Shown in pieces: positions 47,769 to 56,642 of a DNA stretch of 64,000 nt. Below the pieces are notes generated by a model. It saw only the letters and a list, made by a program, of their open reading frames with translations, had not been told where the DNA came from and ran no database searches. This DNA comes from Hormoscilla sp. GM7CHS1pb (GTDB taxonomy: Bacteria; Cyanobacteriota; Cyanobacteriia; Cyanobacteriales; Desertifilaceae): NCBI GenBank assembly GCA_014323675.1, contig JACONN010000002.1:2400001-2464000 (forward strand), given 5' to 3'. The position numbers were made by a program, and so were the translations under genes. Each line of letters opens with the position of its first letter. Position 1 is the stretch's first letter.

Positions 47769-48941
47769 TTAATACTGGGGCACTGATGGATCGACTTCTT
47801 GACTCCAGGCTGTAATGCCGCCTTTGACATTAATGCCTTCTATGCCAGCGGATTTCAGAATCCCCAAGGCTTTAGCAGAACGCCCACCCATCTTACAGTG
47901 AGCAATCAACTTGTGACCGTTGAGGATTTCTTTAATCTTCTGGACACCTGCACCGCTTTCAATGTCCGGTAATGGCACTAGCTGCGAACCGGGAATCTTC
48001 GCAATTTCGTACTCGTGGGGGTTGCGAACATCCACCAGGACGAAATCATCTGCGCCACTATCCATCAATTGCTTGAGTTCAGTGACGGTCATTTCCCCGA
48101 TTTCGGCTTGTTGTTTTGCTGCTTCCATATTTGCTTGGGGAATTCCACAGAATTGTTCGTAATCAATTAATTTCGAGATCGCGGGACGTTCGGGATTGGG
48201 TCGTAATTTCAGTTCCCGGAATGTCATATTCAGAGCATCATACAGCAGCAGGCGTCCGCTGAGGGTCGTACCCTTACCCGTGATGATTTTGACTGTTTCT
48301 GTTGCTTGGATGACACCAATTATCCCGGGCAAAATCCCTAAAACCCCTCCTTCTGCACAGGATGGCACCATTCCCGGCGGTGGGGGTTCGGGGTAGAGGT
48401 CGCGGTAGTTGGGACCGTCTTCGTAGTTGAAGACTGTTGCTTGACCTTCAAACCGGAAAATCGAACCATAGACGTTGGGTTTATTCAGCAGCACGCAGGC
48501 GTCATTCACCAGATAGCGGGTGGGGAAGTTATCCGTGCCATCCACTACAATGTCATAAGGTTCGAGGATTTCCAGGGCGTTTTCAGAACTGATGCGGGTA
48601 TTGTACAGGTGCAACAAGCAGTTGGGATTGATTTCGTGAATCCGATTTTTGGCAGATTCAATTTTGGGTTTCCCTACCCAAGAGGTGCCATGGATCACCT
48701 GACGTTGCAGGTTGGAACTATCCACGACATCAAAATCTACAATGCCGATGCGTCCTACTCCCGCTGCTGCCAGGTATAGCAGCAGGGGCGAACCGAGTCC
48801 GCCAGTGCCAATGCACAAGACGCTGGCCGCTTTAAGCCGTTTTTGCCCTCCCAGTCCGATTTCTGGCACTATCAGATGGCGGGAGTATCGTTCGTATTCT
48901 TCTTTGGTGAGCTGGATTTCCTCCAGATTGGGATTGAGCAT
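47769..48941 (-). CDS. moeB: E1-like adenylyltransferase with rhodanese domain, MoeZ/MoeB
   Basis: 390 residues. The ThiF/E1 domain (residues 1-275) has the nucleotide motif LCIGTGGLGSPLLLYLAAAG and DGTDNFPTRYLVNDAC. The C-terminal rhodanese domain has active-site Cys in LIAHCKMGGRSAKAL. It adenylates the C-terminus of MoaD- or ThiS-like sulfur carriers and transfers sulfur. The likely former operon partner is the JAMM protease gene at 54660-55072 on the same strand, now separated by an intron array. No CxxC zinc pair was noted in the E1 domain. Confidence 0.9.
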   Translation of the reverse strand: MLNPNLEEIQLTKEEYERYSRHLIVPEIGLGGQKRLKAASVLCIGTGGLGSPLLLYLAAAGVGRIGIVDFDVVDSSNLQRQVIHGTSWVGKPKIESAKNRIHEINPNCLLHLYNTRISSENALEILEPYDIVVDGTDNFPTRYLVNDACVLLNKPNVYGSIFRFEGQATVFNYEDGPNYRDLYPEPPPPGMVPSCAEGGVLGILPGIIGVIQATETVKIITGKGTTLSGRLLLYDALNMTFRELKLRPNPERPAISKLIDYEQFCGIPQANMEAAKQQAEIGEMTVTELKQLMDSGADDFVLVDVRNPHEYEIAKIPGSQLVPLPDIESGAGVQKIKEILNGHKLIAHCKMGGRSAKALGILKSAGIEGINVKGGITAWSQEVDPSVPQY

Positions 48942-49229
48942 AGCGATAATGATGATTATTGCCCTGTGTCGAGTTTTAAATTTTAACCAGGCTTGTACTC
49001 TAGCTTGATTCTATCTTAAGGATTTTTTCCGGTTGGAATTGGAGATCGCCATCCAGACACCAGCTGCGGAGGTCTGCGGCCTCTCCTTGAAGGACTGATA
49101 CTATTATATAGGAGTAGGTGCGATTCGTTTAGTGTAAAGGTCCATAATGTAAAAGTGACGTGTCACATGCCATAGAACAGAGACCACTAGCAGGATTTCA
49201 TTAGTCCTGACAACTTACAGGGTCAACCG
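48942..49229. other. Non-coding interval upstream of moeB
   Basis: No gene. It holds a short motif GACGTGTCACATG (49149-49161) reminiscent of the 21-bp minisatellite core, probably by chance. Confidence 0.35.
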
Positions 49230-50085
49230 ACCACCGGTGGGAACATTGGAAAGGACCGGTGAAACCCAGAGATGATGAGGGTGCAAGTCCCTCCCTCCAG
49301 GTGCAGGAGTGAAAGCATCATCCCTACGGTAGCTTCGCGTCCGGAGACACCCACCCATGTCATGCGCGGGAGCGACATGACAGGGTGGGTGCTCCCGGAC
49401 GCGATGGCATCAATCCGTAAAGCGGGGTGATTTGGCGGTAATAGCTGGTAGCCTAAACCGGTCAACGCCAAGCAAGTGACTATGAGGAGCGTAAAGCGAA
49501 ATGATGCAGCGTCGTCACAGGAAACCAGTGGAATAAGGCTTATACACTGGCCCAAAAGGGAAAGGATAATGGTCGTTGGCAGGTCGAGTTACTGACCAAC
49601 AAGCACTGACAATAAACCCGGCGTAAGGTCATTCTCTAAGGTCACAACCAATCATCTACAGGAACGAAGTAAACCAGTTGACGTACTCTCAGTGAGGTCG
49701 TGAGCTGAGTAGCCACCAAAGGCGTAACATCTGCAAACCATTAGCAGGTCGCAACTGGGAGAGATTGAGTGGAGAAGCAAATGATCGCCTGTAATGGGCG
49801 GGATAGAGCTGACGCCCTCATGGTTAACCAAAAGTGTGGAGGTTAGTAGCAGTCAATATGTCACGGAGTACATCCAACAGGAAAGTATATGACTGGAATG
49901 CGGTCCCCTGGCGCAAGCTAGAGCGGGGAAGTATTCAAGCTGCAAAAGCGTATCTACAGAGCGGCCCAACGAGGTGAAGGCCGCACCCGGAAAAGCCGGG
50001 ATAGGGAAACCAAGGAGCCGGATGAGGTGAAAGTCTCACGTCCGGTTTTGAAGACGAGTCGGCCCGGTGACGGGCTGGCTTAGTT
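49230..50085 (+). other. Group II intron copy A, internally deleted (ORF-less)
   Basis: The 5' RNA domains run from about 49230 to 49860 and match intron B. The ORF start (MSRSTSNRKVYDWNAVPWRK) breaks off after about 40 codons at GPTR and joins directly to the 3' part. That part has domain V (GAGCCGGATGAGGTGAAAGT and the paired ACGTCCGG) and the end CTTAGTTTAAT. A 69-bp palindrome is inserted at 49334-49402. It could splice or move only with an RT supplied in trans. Ends are approximate. Confidence 0.8.
49334..49402. repeat. Palindromic element (69 bp), copy d, in intron RNA
   Basis: Begins TTCGCGTCCGGAGACACCC and ends GGGTGCTCCCGGACGC. Intron B has the uninterrupted site (GGTAGCGATGGCATC), fixing the insertion at exactly 69 bp with no clear target duplication. 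Confidence 0.93.
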
Positions 50086-52412
50086 TAATTAGGGGGAGCG
50101 GTATAAGCGAACCCGGAGATGATGAGGGTGCAAGTCCCTCCCTCCAGGTGCAGGAGTGAAAGCACCATCCCTACGGTAGCGATGGCATCAATCCGTAAAG
50201 CGGGATGGAAAGGCGCCCTGACTGGTAGCCTAAACTGGTCAACGTTGAGCAAGTGGCTATGAGGAGCATAAAGCAAAGTGATGCAGCGTCGTAAACCTAA
50301 ACCAGTGGAATAAGGCTTAAACACTGGCCCAAAAGGGAAAGGATATAGGTCATTGGCAGATTCTTAGCTGACCAATAAGCACTGACAAAAAACCCGGCGT
50401 AGAATCACCTTCTAAGGTCACGAACAATCATCTACAGGAACGAGGTAAACCAGTTGATGTACTCTCAGTTAGGTCGATAGCTGAGTAGCCACCGAAGGCG
50501 CAACATCTGCGAATCATTAGCAGGTCACAACTGGGAGAGATTGAGTGGAGAAGCAAATGCCCGTCTGTAATGGACGGGATAGAGCTGACGCCCTCACGGT
50601 TAACCAAAATGTGGAAGTTAGTAGAATTTCATATGTCACGGTGTACGTCCAAAAGGAAAGTATATGACTGGAATATGGTCCCCTGGCGCAAGCTGGAGAG
50701 GAACGTATTTAAGATTCTTTCATCGCATCTACAGAGCGGCTCAACGTGGAAACAGACAGCTAGTACGCAAGCTCCAGGGATTACTTACGAGGTCATGGTC
50801 CGCAAAAATGATGGTGGTGAGACAGGTAACCCAACAAAACCAGGGAAAGAAGACGGCAGGGGTGGATGGCGTGGTTGCGCTCAAGCCCTCCGAAAGACAG
50901 CCACTGGTAAGGCAGCTCAAAGTCAACGACGGGAAAAAGGTGAAGCCAACCCGAAGGGTGTGGATACCAAAACCCGGAAGGGATGAGAAGCGGCCATTGG
51001 GAATACCTACAATATACGACAGGGCCCTACAGGGATTAGTCAAGATAGCACTAGAGCCCGAATGGGAAGCGATGTTTGAGGCTAATTCCTACGGATTCAG
51101 ACCTGGAAGAGGATGTCATGACGCCATAGGATCAATATTTGATAGCATCAATAAAAAACCCAAATGGGTACTAGATGCGGATATTGCCAAGTGCTTCGAT
51201 AAGATTGACCACAGGGCACTACTCAAAAAATTGAATAACTCCACACCTATACGGAAGAAAATCCGGGAATGGCTGAAAGCTGGGGTGATGGACAGGCACG
51301 AGTACCAACCAACATATGCAGGGACGCCGCAGGGTGGAATAATATCCCCGCTATTGGCAAACATTGCACTGCATGGTATGGAGATGGAAGTCAGGGGTAT
51401 CGTACCGAATAACATAGTTAAGCAGCAAGAATTAGGGGTAGTGCGATATGCGGATGACTTTGTAATAATGCACAAAGACCGCGAGGTAATTGATGCAGCA
51501 AAAGATGTTATCAGCAAGTGGTTGAAAGGGATAGGGTTAGAGTTAAAACCCGAAAAAACAAGAATAGCCCACACCTTGGAGGGAGGCGAACCTGGATTTG
51601 ACTTTCTGGGGTTTAACGTCAGACAATACAGGGTGGGGAAACATCGGAGTGGTAAAACACAAAAAGGATATAAAACTCTAATCAAACCCAGTGCCAAATC
51701 CATCAAAACCCACAAAGAAAAGTTGAAGACTGTAGTAGATAATCACAAAGCCGCGCCACAGGCGACGTTGATAAGCAAACTAAACCCGATAATAAGGGGA
51801 TGGTGCAACTACCACAGGACGGTGGTAAGCAAGGAAATATTCGGGGAACTGGATACCTACCTGTGGGAAATAACGTGGAAATGGGCAAGGCGGAGGCATC
51901 CGAACAAACCAGAAGGATGGATAGCCAGGAAGTACTGGAAGGTTGAAGGCAGCCGACAGTGGAACTTCATGGATAACAAAGGGGGCAAGCTGCTCCTACA
52001 CTCCGAAACGGAAATTGTACGGCACGTAAAAGTGAAAGGAACAGTGAGCCCAATGGACGGAAACCTCGTGTACTGGAGCAAAAGACTGCGCAAGAGTCCT
52101 CTGGTGAGTCCACGAGTAACAAAACTCATGGGTAAACAGAAGGGCAAATGTGGACACTGCGGGATGCTGTTCATAGACGGAGACAGGTGGGAAATCGACC
52201 ACATCCTGCCGAAATCATTAGGCGGTAAGGACAGGTATGACAATCTACAATTGCTCCATGACTACTGTCATCAACAAAAAACGAGAACAGATGACAGAAT
52301 AGAAAGCCGCGCCCGGAAAAGCCGGGATAGGAAGATCGAGGAGCCGGATGAGGTGAAAGTCTCACGTCCGGTTCTGAAGACGAGCAGGACTGGCGACAGT
52401 CTTGCTTAGTTT
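50086..52412 (+). other. Group II intron copy B, nearly complete
   Basis: It starts directly after the end of copy A and includes the 5' domains, the RT-maturase ORF and domains V-VI ending CTTAGTTTAAT at 52412. It is immediately followed by part of copy C. Exact 5' splice site not determined. Confidence 0.8.
50664..52409 (+). CDS. ltrA: Group II intron reverse transcriptase-maturase with HNH endonuclease
   Basis: 581 residues from ATG 50664. RT motifs include IPTIYDRALQGLVKIALEP, YGFRPGRGCHDAI, TPQGGIISPLLANIALHG and catalytic VVRYADDFVIMHKD. The maturase X domain follows (IIRGWCNYHRTVVSKEIFG). A C-terminal HNH nuclease has CGHCGMLFIDGDRWEIDHIL. The family start MSRCTSKRKVYDWNMVPWRK lies at 50632 in another frame; a one-base gain near 50720 separates it, so the first residues here are out of frame. 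Confidence 0.9.
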   Translation: MTGIWSPGASWRGTYLRFFHRIYRAAQRGNRQLVRKLQGLLTRSWSAKMMVVRQVTQQNQGKKTAGVDGVVALKPSERQPLVRQLKVNDGKKVKPTRRVWIPKPGRDEKRPLGIPTIYDRALQGLVKIALEPEWEAMFEANSYGFRPGRGCHDAIGSIFDSINKKPKWVLDADIAKCFDKIDHRALLKKLNNSTPIRKKIREWLKAGVMDRHEYQPTYAGTPQGGIISPLLANIALHGMEMEVRGIVPNNIVKQQELGVVRYADDFVIMHKDREVIDAAKDVISKWLKGIGLELKPEKTRIAHTLEGGEPGFDFLGFNVRQYRVGKHRSGKTQKGYKTLIKPSAKSIKTHKEKLKTVVDNHKAAPQATLISKLNPIIRGWCNYHRTVVSKEIFGELDTYLWEITWKWARRRHPNKPEGWIARKYWKVEGSRQWNFMDNKGGKLLLHSETEIVRHVKVKGTVSPMDGNLVYWSKRLRKSPLVSPRVTKLMGKQKGKCGHCGMLFIDGDRWEIDHILPKSLGGKDRYDNLQLLHDYCHQQKTRTDDRIESRARKSRDRKIEEPDEVKVSRPVLKTSRTGDSLA

Positions 52413-52426
52413 AATAAAAGAGAGTA

Positions 52427-53704
52427 TATGACTGGAATGCTGTCCCCTGGCGAAAGCTAGAAAGGAATGTATTTAAGATTCAAAAGCGTATCTACAGAGC
52501 GGCCAAGAGTGGAAACAAACAGCTAGTACGCAGGCTCCAGGGACTTCTCACAAGGTCATGGTCCGCAAAAATGATTGCGGTAAGACAGGTTACCCAACAG
52601 AATCAGGGCAAGAAGACGGCAGGAGTAGACGGCGAGATTGCGCTAAAACCCTCCGAAAGACAACCCATGGTCAGGCAGCTTAGAGTCAATGACGGGAAAA
52701 AGGTAAAACCGACCCGACGGGTATGGATACCAAAGCCTGGACGAGATGAAAAGAGGCCATTGGGGATACCAACAATTTATGACAGAGCCCTACAAGGATT
52801 GGTCAAAATAGCACTAGAACCCGAATGGGAGGCAGTGTTTGAAGCTAATTCGTATGGGTTCAGACCAGGTAGAGGATGTCACGATGCAATAGATGCAATA
52901 TTCGCGAGTATTAACAATAAAGAAAAGTGGGTACTAGACGCAGACATTGCAAAATGTTTTGATAGAATAGACCACAGCGCACTACTCGAAAAATTGAATA
53001 ACTCATCACCAATACGGAGAAAAATCCGGGAATGGTTAAAAGCTGGGGTGATGGACCGGCACACCTACCAACCAACATACGCCGGGACGCCACAAGGTGG
53101 AGTCATATCCCCTCTACTGGCAAATATCGCCCTGCATGGGATGGAAACAGAGGTAAGGAAAATTGTGCCAGCACACATAATAGGACAAAGAGAACTGGGA
53201 GTAGTGAGATACGCAGATGACTTTGTAGTGATGCACAAAAACCGAAAGGTAATTGAGCAAGCCAAAGAGGTCATAAGTAAGTGGCTAGAGGGTATAGGGT
53301 TAGAGCTAAAACCAGAGAAAAAAAGAATAGCCCACACGTGTGAAGGAGAGGAACCAGGATTCGATTTCTTAGGTTTCAACGTCCGGCAATACAAAGTAGG
53401 CAAATACAAAGATGGAAAGAAAGGCAAAAAGTTCAAAACCCTAATAAAACCCAGCAACAAAGCCATCAAAACCCACAAAGAAAAGTTGAAGGCTGTAGTA
53501 GATAGCCACAAGGCCGCACCACAGGCCGCACTGATAAACAGGCTGAACCCAATATCAGCCCACCTATGCAGGAACGCCACAGGGAGGAGTAATATCCCCA
53601 CTGTTGGCAAATATTGCATTACATGGAATGGAAACGGAAGTAAGAAAGATAGTTCCGGCAAACATAGTAAAACAGAGAGAATTAGGAGTAGTGCGATATG
53701 CTGA
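52427..53704 (+). pseudogene. Group II intron RT, N-terminal part of a chimera
   Basis: From VYDWNAVPWRK the frame reads IYRAAKSGNKQLVRRLQG, then all RT motifs with VVRYADDFVVMHKNRK, through to LINRLNPI. There it should continue IRGWCNY but joins instead, out of frame, to TYAGTPQGGVISPLL of a second copy. The X domain and HNH of this copy are lost. ATG 52571 is the first good internal start. Confidence 0.82.
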
Positions 53705-54566
53705 CGACTTTGTGATAATGCACAAAGACCGCGAGGTAATTGAGCAAGCAAAAGAAGTCATCAGCAAGTGGTTAGCAGGAATAGGGCTTGAATTAAAACC
53801 TGAGAAGACCAGAATGGCCCACACCTTGGAAGGAGAAGAAGCCGGGTTTGATTTCCTAGGGTTCAACATCCGACAATACAGGGTAGGCAAACACAGAAGC
53901 GGAAAATCAGGAAAAGGATTCAAAACCTTAATAAAACCCAGCAATAAAGCCATCAAAACCCACAAAGAGAAGTTGAAGGCTGTAGTAGATAGTCATAAGG
54001 CCGCGCCACAGGCTGCACTGATAAGCAGACTGAACCCGATAATAAGGGGATGGTGCAACTACAACAGAACGGTGGTAAGTAAGGAGATATTCGGAGAACT
54101 GGATAACTACCTGTGGGAGATAACAGAGAAATGGGCTAAGAGAAGGCATCCCAATAAATCGAAAGGATGGGTACATAGAAAGTACTGGAAAGCTGAAGGT
54201 AGCCGACAGTGGAATTTCATGGACAATAAAGGGACAAAACTAATCCTACACTCCGAAACGGAGATAATACGGCACGTAAAAGTGAAAGGAGCAGTTAGTC
54301 CGATGGACGGAAACCTTGTGTACTGGAGCAAAAGATTACGTAAGAGCCCAGATGTAAGTAACAGGGTGTTAAAACTACTGGACAGACAGAAGGGCAAATG
54401 CAAGCAATGCGGAATGCTATTCAAAGATGGAGACAAATGGGAAGTTGACCACATCCTACCGAAATCATTAGGCGGTAAGGATTGGTATAACAATCTACAA
54501 TTACTCCATGACTACTGCCATCACCAGAAATCGAAGACAGATGGCAGTCGGAAGGGCCGCACCTGA
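53551..54566 (+). pseudogene. Group II intron RT, C-terminal part of a chimera
   Basis: The frame opens with TYAGTPQGGVISPLLANIAL just after the fusion point and reads VVRYADDFVIMHKDRE, the X domain (IIRGWCNYNRTVVSKEIFG) and the HNH domain (CKQCGMLFKDGDKWEVDHIL) to 54566. It lacks the first RT motifs. A start at ATG 53604 would give 320 residues. It could retain maturase and nuclease functions but not reverse transcription. Confidence 0.82.
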
Positions 54567-54659
54567 AAACAGGATAGGAAAACCGAGGAGCCGGATGAGG
54601 TGAAAGTCTCACGTCCGGTTTTGAAGACGAGCAGGATTGGCGACAGTCTTGCTTAGTTT

Positions 54660-55072
54660 AATTTCTTCCCAAGCGATCGCCCGATCGAACTCTGATGGTA
54701 CTGCCGGGTGGTCCGGGTGGGAGTGATAGACGCCAATGATGTCCAGATCGCGATCGCGTGCTTGTTTTTGGACTTTGAGTAGGGTGTCGGGGGCGATGGA
54801 GTATCGTTCGCGTCTCGTCGTACCCAGTTTCCCTGACCCAGTAATTTCACTGAAAGTCATGGCTACGCTCCCGTGAGGGATATGGCTGGCGCTCCCGTGA
54901 GGGATACGGCGACGCTGTCATCCCAGCTGTTTTCCGTTGGCAAGACTTCTCTGATAGTTTTGACATCTCCGGACATTTTACCCAATAGCAAGCCACAGCA
55001 TTCTGACGGATACCTACTTTCCGCGTCCCCTTGTATTGCTTGGAGATGGTGAGGTTGGACTTTGATTACCAT
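54660..55072 (-). pseudogene. JAMM/M67-family metallopeptidase, split by an intron and a repeat
   Basis: ATG 55072 gives VQPHHLQAIQGDAESRYPSE, then CCGLLLGKMSG. A repeat of two units (CCCTCACGGGAGCG, 54877-54925) breaks the frame. It resumes as MTFSEITGSGKLGTTRRERY and contains GVYHSHPDHPAVPSEFDRA, the JAMM zinc motif HxHPxxPAxPSxxD. The gene stops at AIAWEEI, where an antisense group II intron end abuts; the last 50 or so residues are missing. JAMM peptidases beside E1-like MoeZ process ubiquitin-like sulfur carriers. Confidence 0.85.
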
Positions 55073-55140
55073 AGGTGCGATCGATCTGTTCGTAATAATT
55101 CCCTGACTTCGCTGTCATCCCGCCCGACGCCCCCGCGTCA

Positions 55141-55277
55141 TAGTCGGTTGAAAACCGACTGAAAACCTTATAGAGAAAGGATTTGGTGTACGCTTTGTGG
55201 ACTTGACGGCTTAGGGGACGGTTTTTACCAAAGGCGGCCTGTTGCGACAGGTGCAATATCTAAGTTTCAACCGACTA
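55141..55277. mobile_element. MITE-like element with 13-bp inverted ends
   Basis: TAGTCGGTTGAAA at the left and TTTCAACCGACTA at the right enclose 111 bp without a gene. The left end is doubled (GTTGAAAACCGACTGAAAAC). No clear target duplication. Confidence 0.5.
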
Positions 55278-55431
55278 AAAACATTGTTATTTTAGCTATA
55301 ATTTTACTGGATTAACGCTCTAGATGGTGGCCTCCCATAAGTTGCGAATGTCAGCTATAAAGACGCTGCACCATCTCAACAGCTTGGCGAGCAAAATTTG
55401 CTTCAACTGATACTTTTTCATGCTTGGCCCT

Positions 55432-55737
55432 TCATCGCGCGGTCTGATCGCGCAGCGTGGCGCCAGCCATGATCTCAATTGCTCTTACCAGGATATCGTA
55501 ATCTGACTGTGTGAGGAAGCCGCAAGCAAAGAATGTGAGAGCCAGTTCTGTTGGACTTTTAATTTCAAAATCTATTGAGCTTCGCGTCCGGAGACACCCA
55601 CCCATGTCGTTGCTTGCTGGCGAACGACAGGGTGGGTGCTCTCGGACGCGATGTTCTGCTACCATCCTCATCACTGCTCTAGCTATAAACGCAGCACCAC
55701 AAACAGTTGCATCAATTATTATCAATAGTCTATACAA
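55432..55737 (-). CDS. Small hypothetical protein with in-frame palindromic insertion
   Basis: 101 residues. The recognisable part is IDFEIKSPTELALTFFACGF, then TQSDYDILVRAIEIMAGA. Upstream, about 23 residues (RVREHPPCRSPASNDMGG and on) come from the 69-bp palindrome at 55581-55649, in frame. Upstream of that RAVMRMVAEH may be the original N-terminus. The C-terminal DQTAR comes from another repeat. Not recognised as a family; it may be a real small gene or a remnant. Confidence 0.48.
   Translation of the reverse strand: MYRLLIIIDATVCGAAFIARAVMRMVAEHRVREHPPCRSPASNDMGGCLRTRSSIDFEIKSPTELALTFFACGFLTQSDYDILVRAIEIMAGATLRDQTAR
55581..55649. repeat. Palindromic element (69 bp), copy e, in frame
   Basis: TTCGCGTCCGGAGACACCC at the left, GGGTGCTCTCGGACGC at the right, same length as copy d. 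The inner stem differs (ATGTCGTT against CGAACGAC). Confidence 0.88.
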
Positions 55738-55763
55738 ATATGTTATTCTGGATAGGACGATCG

Positions 55764-55788
55764 GTTCGTAGTAAGCGCTTTAGCGCTT
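55764..55788 (-). repeat. 25-bp palindromic repeat, reverse copy
   Basis: On the minus strand it reads AAGCGCTAAAGCGCTT then ACTACGAAC, a fourth arm variant of the family. Confidence 0.85.
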
Positions 55789-55991
55789 GCTTGGCTGTGC
55801 TATTATCTTATCCCAAAACTCCTACAATTGTCAGCGTCTCCCTCAAATGGGTTACTATTGGAGCTAATTCTCTGAGAGCAAGGCTAGAGACCATCTAATT
55901 AGACTTAACCAGTGAGTAATTATATCTCTGTGAAGTTGAGTTAATAAGTTAAATGTCACTTTGACTAAGCATAAAAATTCATAGGCTATGC

Positions 55992-56291
55992 ATGAGCAAT
56001 TTTGTATCCAAAAAAACCATTGATAGAGCCATGCCATCTACCGGCGAGAGCTTGACCGATTTTATAGGCTCTCTGTTGCAGGCGCTTGTCTGGCAAGGGA
56101 CAGTTGCGAAAATTTTGTTGCCCGAGGACTCGATCGATTGGTCAAATCATCCGGTCGTTTCCGGGAGCACCCACCCGGTTGTGTCGCATCCTGCGCACAA
56201 CATGGGTGGGTGCTCCGGAAACGAAAGCCCGATCGAGATTTATGAGAATTTTACGCCCGAAGAGATGAGTGGTCGCGTTGAGGAGCTCTGA
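55992..56291 (+). CDS. Small hypothetical protein with in-frame palindromic insertion
   Basis: 99 residues: FVSKKTIDRAMPSTGESLTD, IGSLLQALVWQGTVAKILLP, then EDSIDWSNHP. About 26 residues from the palindrome (VVSGSTHPVVSHPAHNMG and on) follow, then IEIYENFTPEEMSGRVEEL. The gene resumes in the same frame after the insertion. Not recognised. The acidic C-terminus and length would suit an antitoxin, but no partner is nearby. Confidence 0.48.
   Translation: MSNFVSKKTIDRAMPSTGESLTDFIGSLLQALVWQGTVAKILLPEDSIDWSNHPVVSGSTHPVVSHPAHNMGGCSGNESPIEIYENFTPEEMSGRVEEL
56151..56228. repeat. Palindromic element (~69-bp family), copy f, in frame
   Basis: Opposite orientation to copies b and c: GTTTCCGGGAGCACCCACCC at left, TGGGTGCTCCGGAAAC at right, inner stem GTTGTG with CACAAC. 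Confidence 0.85.
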
Positions 56292-56642
56292 GAGTTGCTC
56301 TGACTCACTGGGGAGGTTAAAATATCGGTGGCGACAGCGAGAGGCGATAGGCGATCGCCTGCGGACCAGCATAGTTTTCAGGCCACCCATGTTTGACCCG
56401 ATCGGGACTATCTCTTTAATGTAATCTAGCCCGCGCAGGAAGGTTGCCACGCTGCGCAAGCGAAAAACGCGAAAAAAATTTGGGTTAGATACCCTTCGAC
56501 GTTTTACCCACACCCCGTAAGCTAAGAAGCCGTTTTTTGCCTGAGAAAATCTCAAAGTCCCGTTATGCAAGTTTTCCGGTAGAATCAGAAGCGAAGAGAA
56601 AAGTTATGGTACAGATAAAGTTAAGTAACGGAGGATAGACCT
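56292..56642. other. Non-coding interval before murA
   Basis: It has HIP1 sites and GC-rich repeat fragments near 56335 and 56445. No gene supported. The ribosome site of murA (GGAGG, 56629) is at the end. Confidence 0.4.

Larger units (their letters stand above)
52413..54660 (+). other. Group II intron copy C, chimeric and lacking its 5' RNA
   Basis: It begins inside an RT gene (VYDWNAVPWRKLERNVFKI) directly after the end of copy B and ends with domains V-VI (CTTAGTTTAAT, 54660). The 5' ribozyme part is missing. Two RT segments are fused near 53550 so that the palm region is present twice. The end abuts the JAMM gene. Confidence 0.8.
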
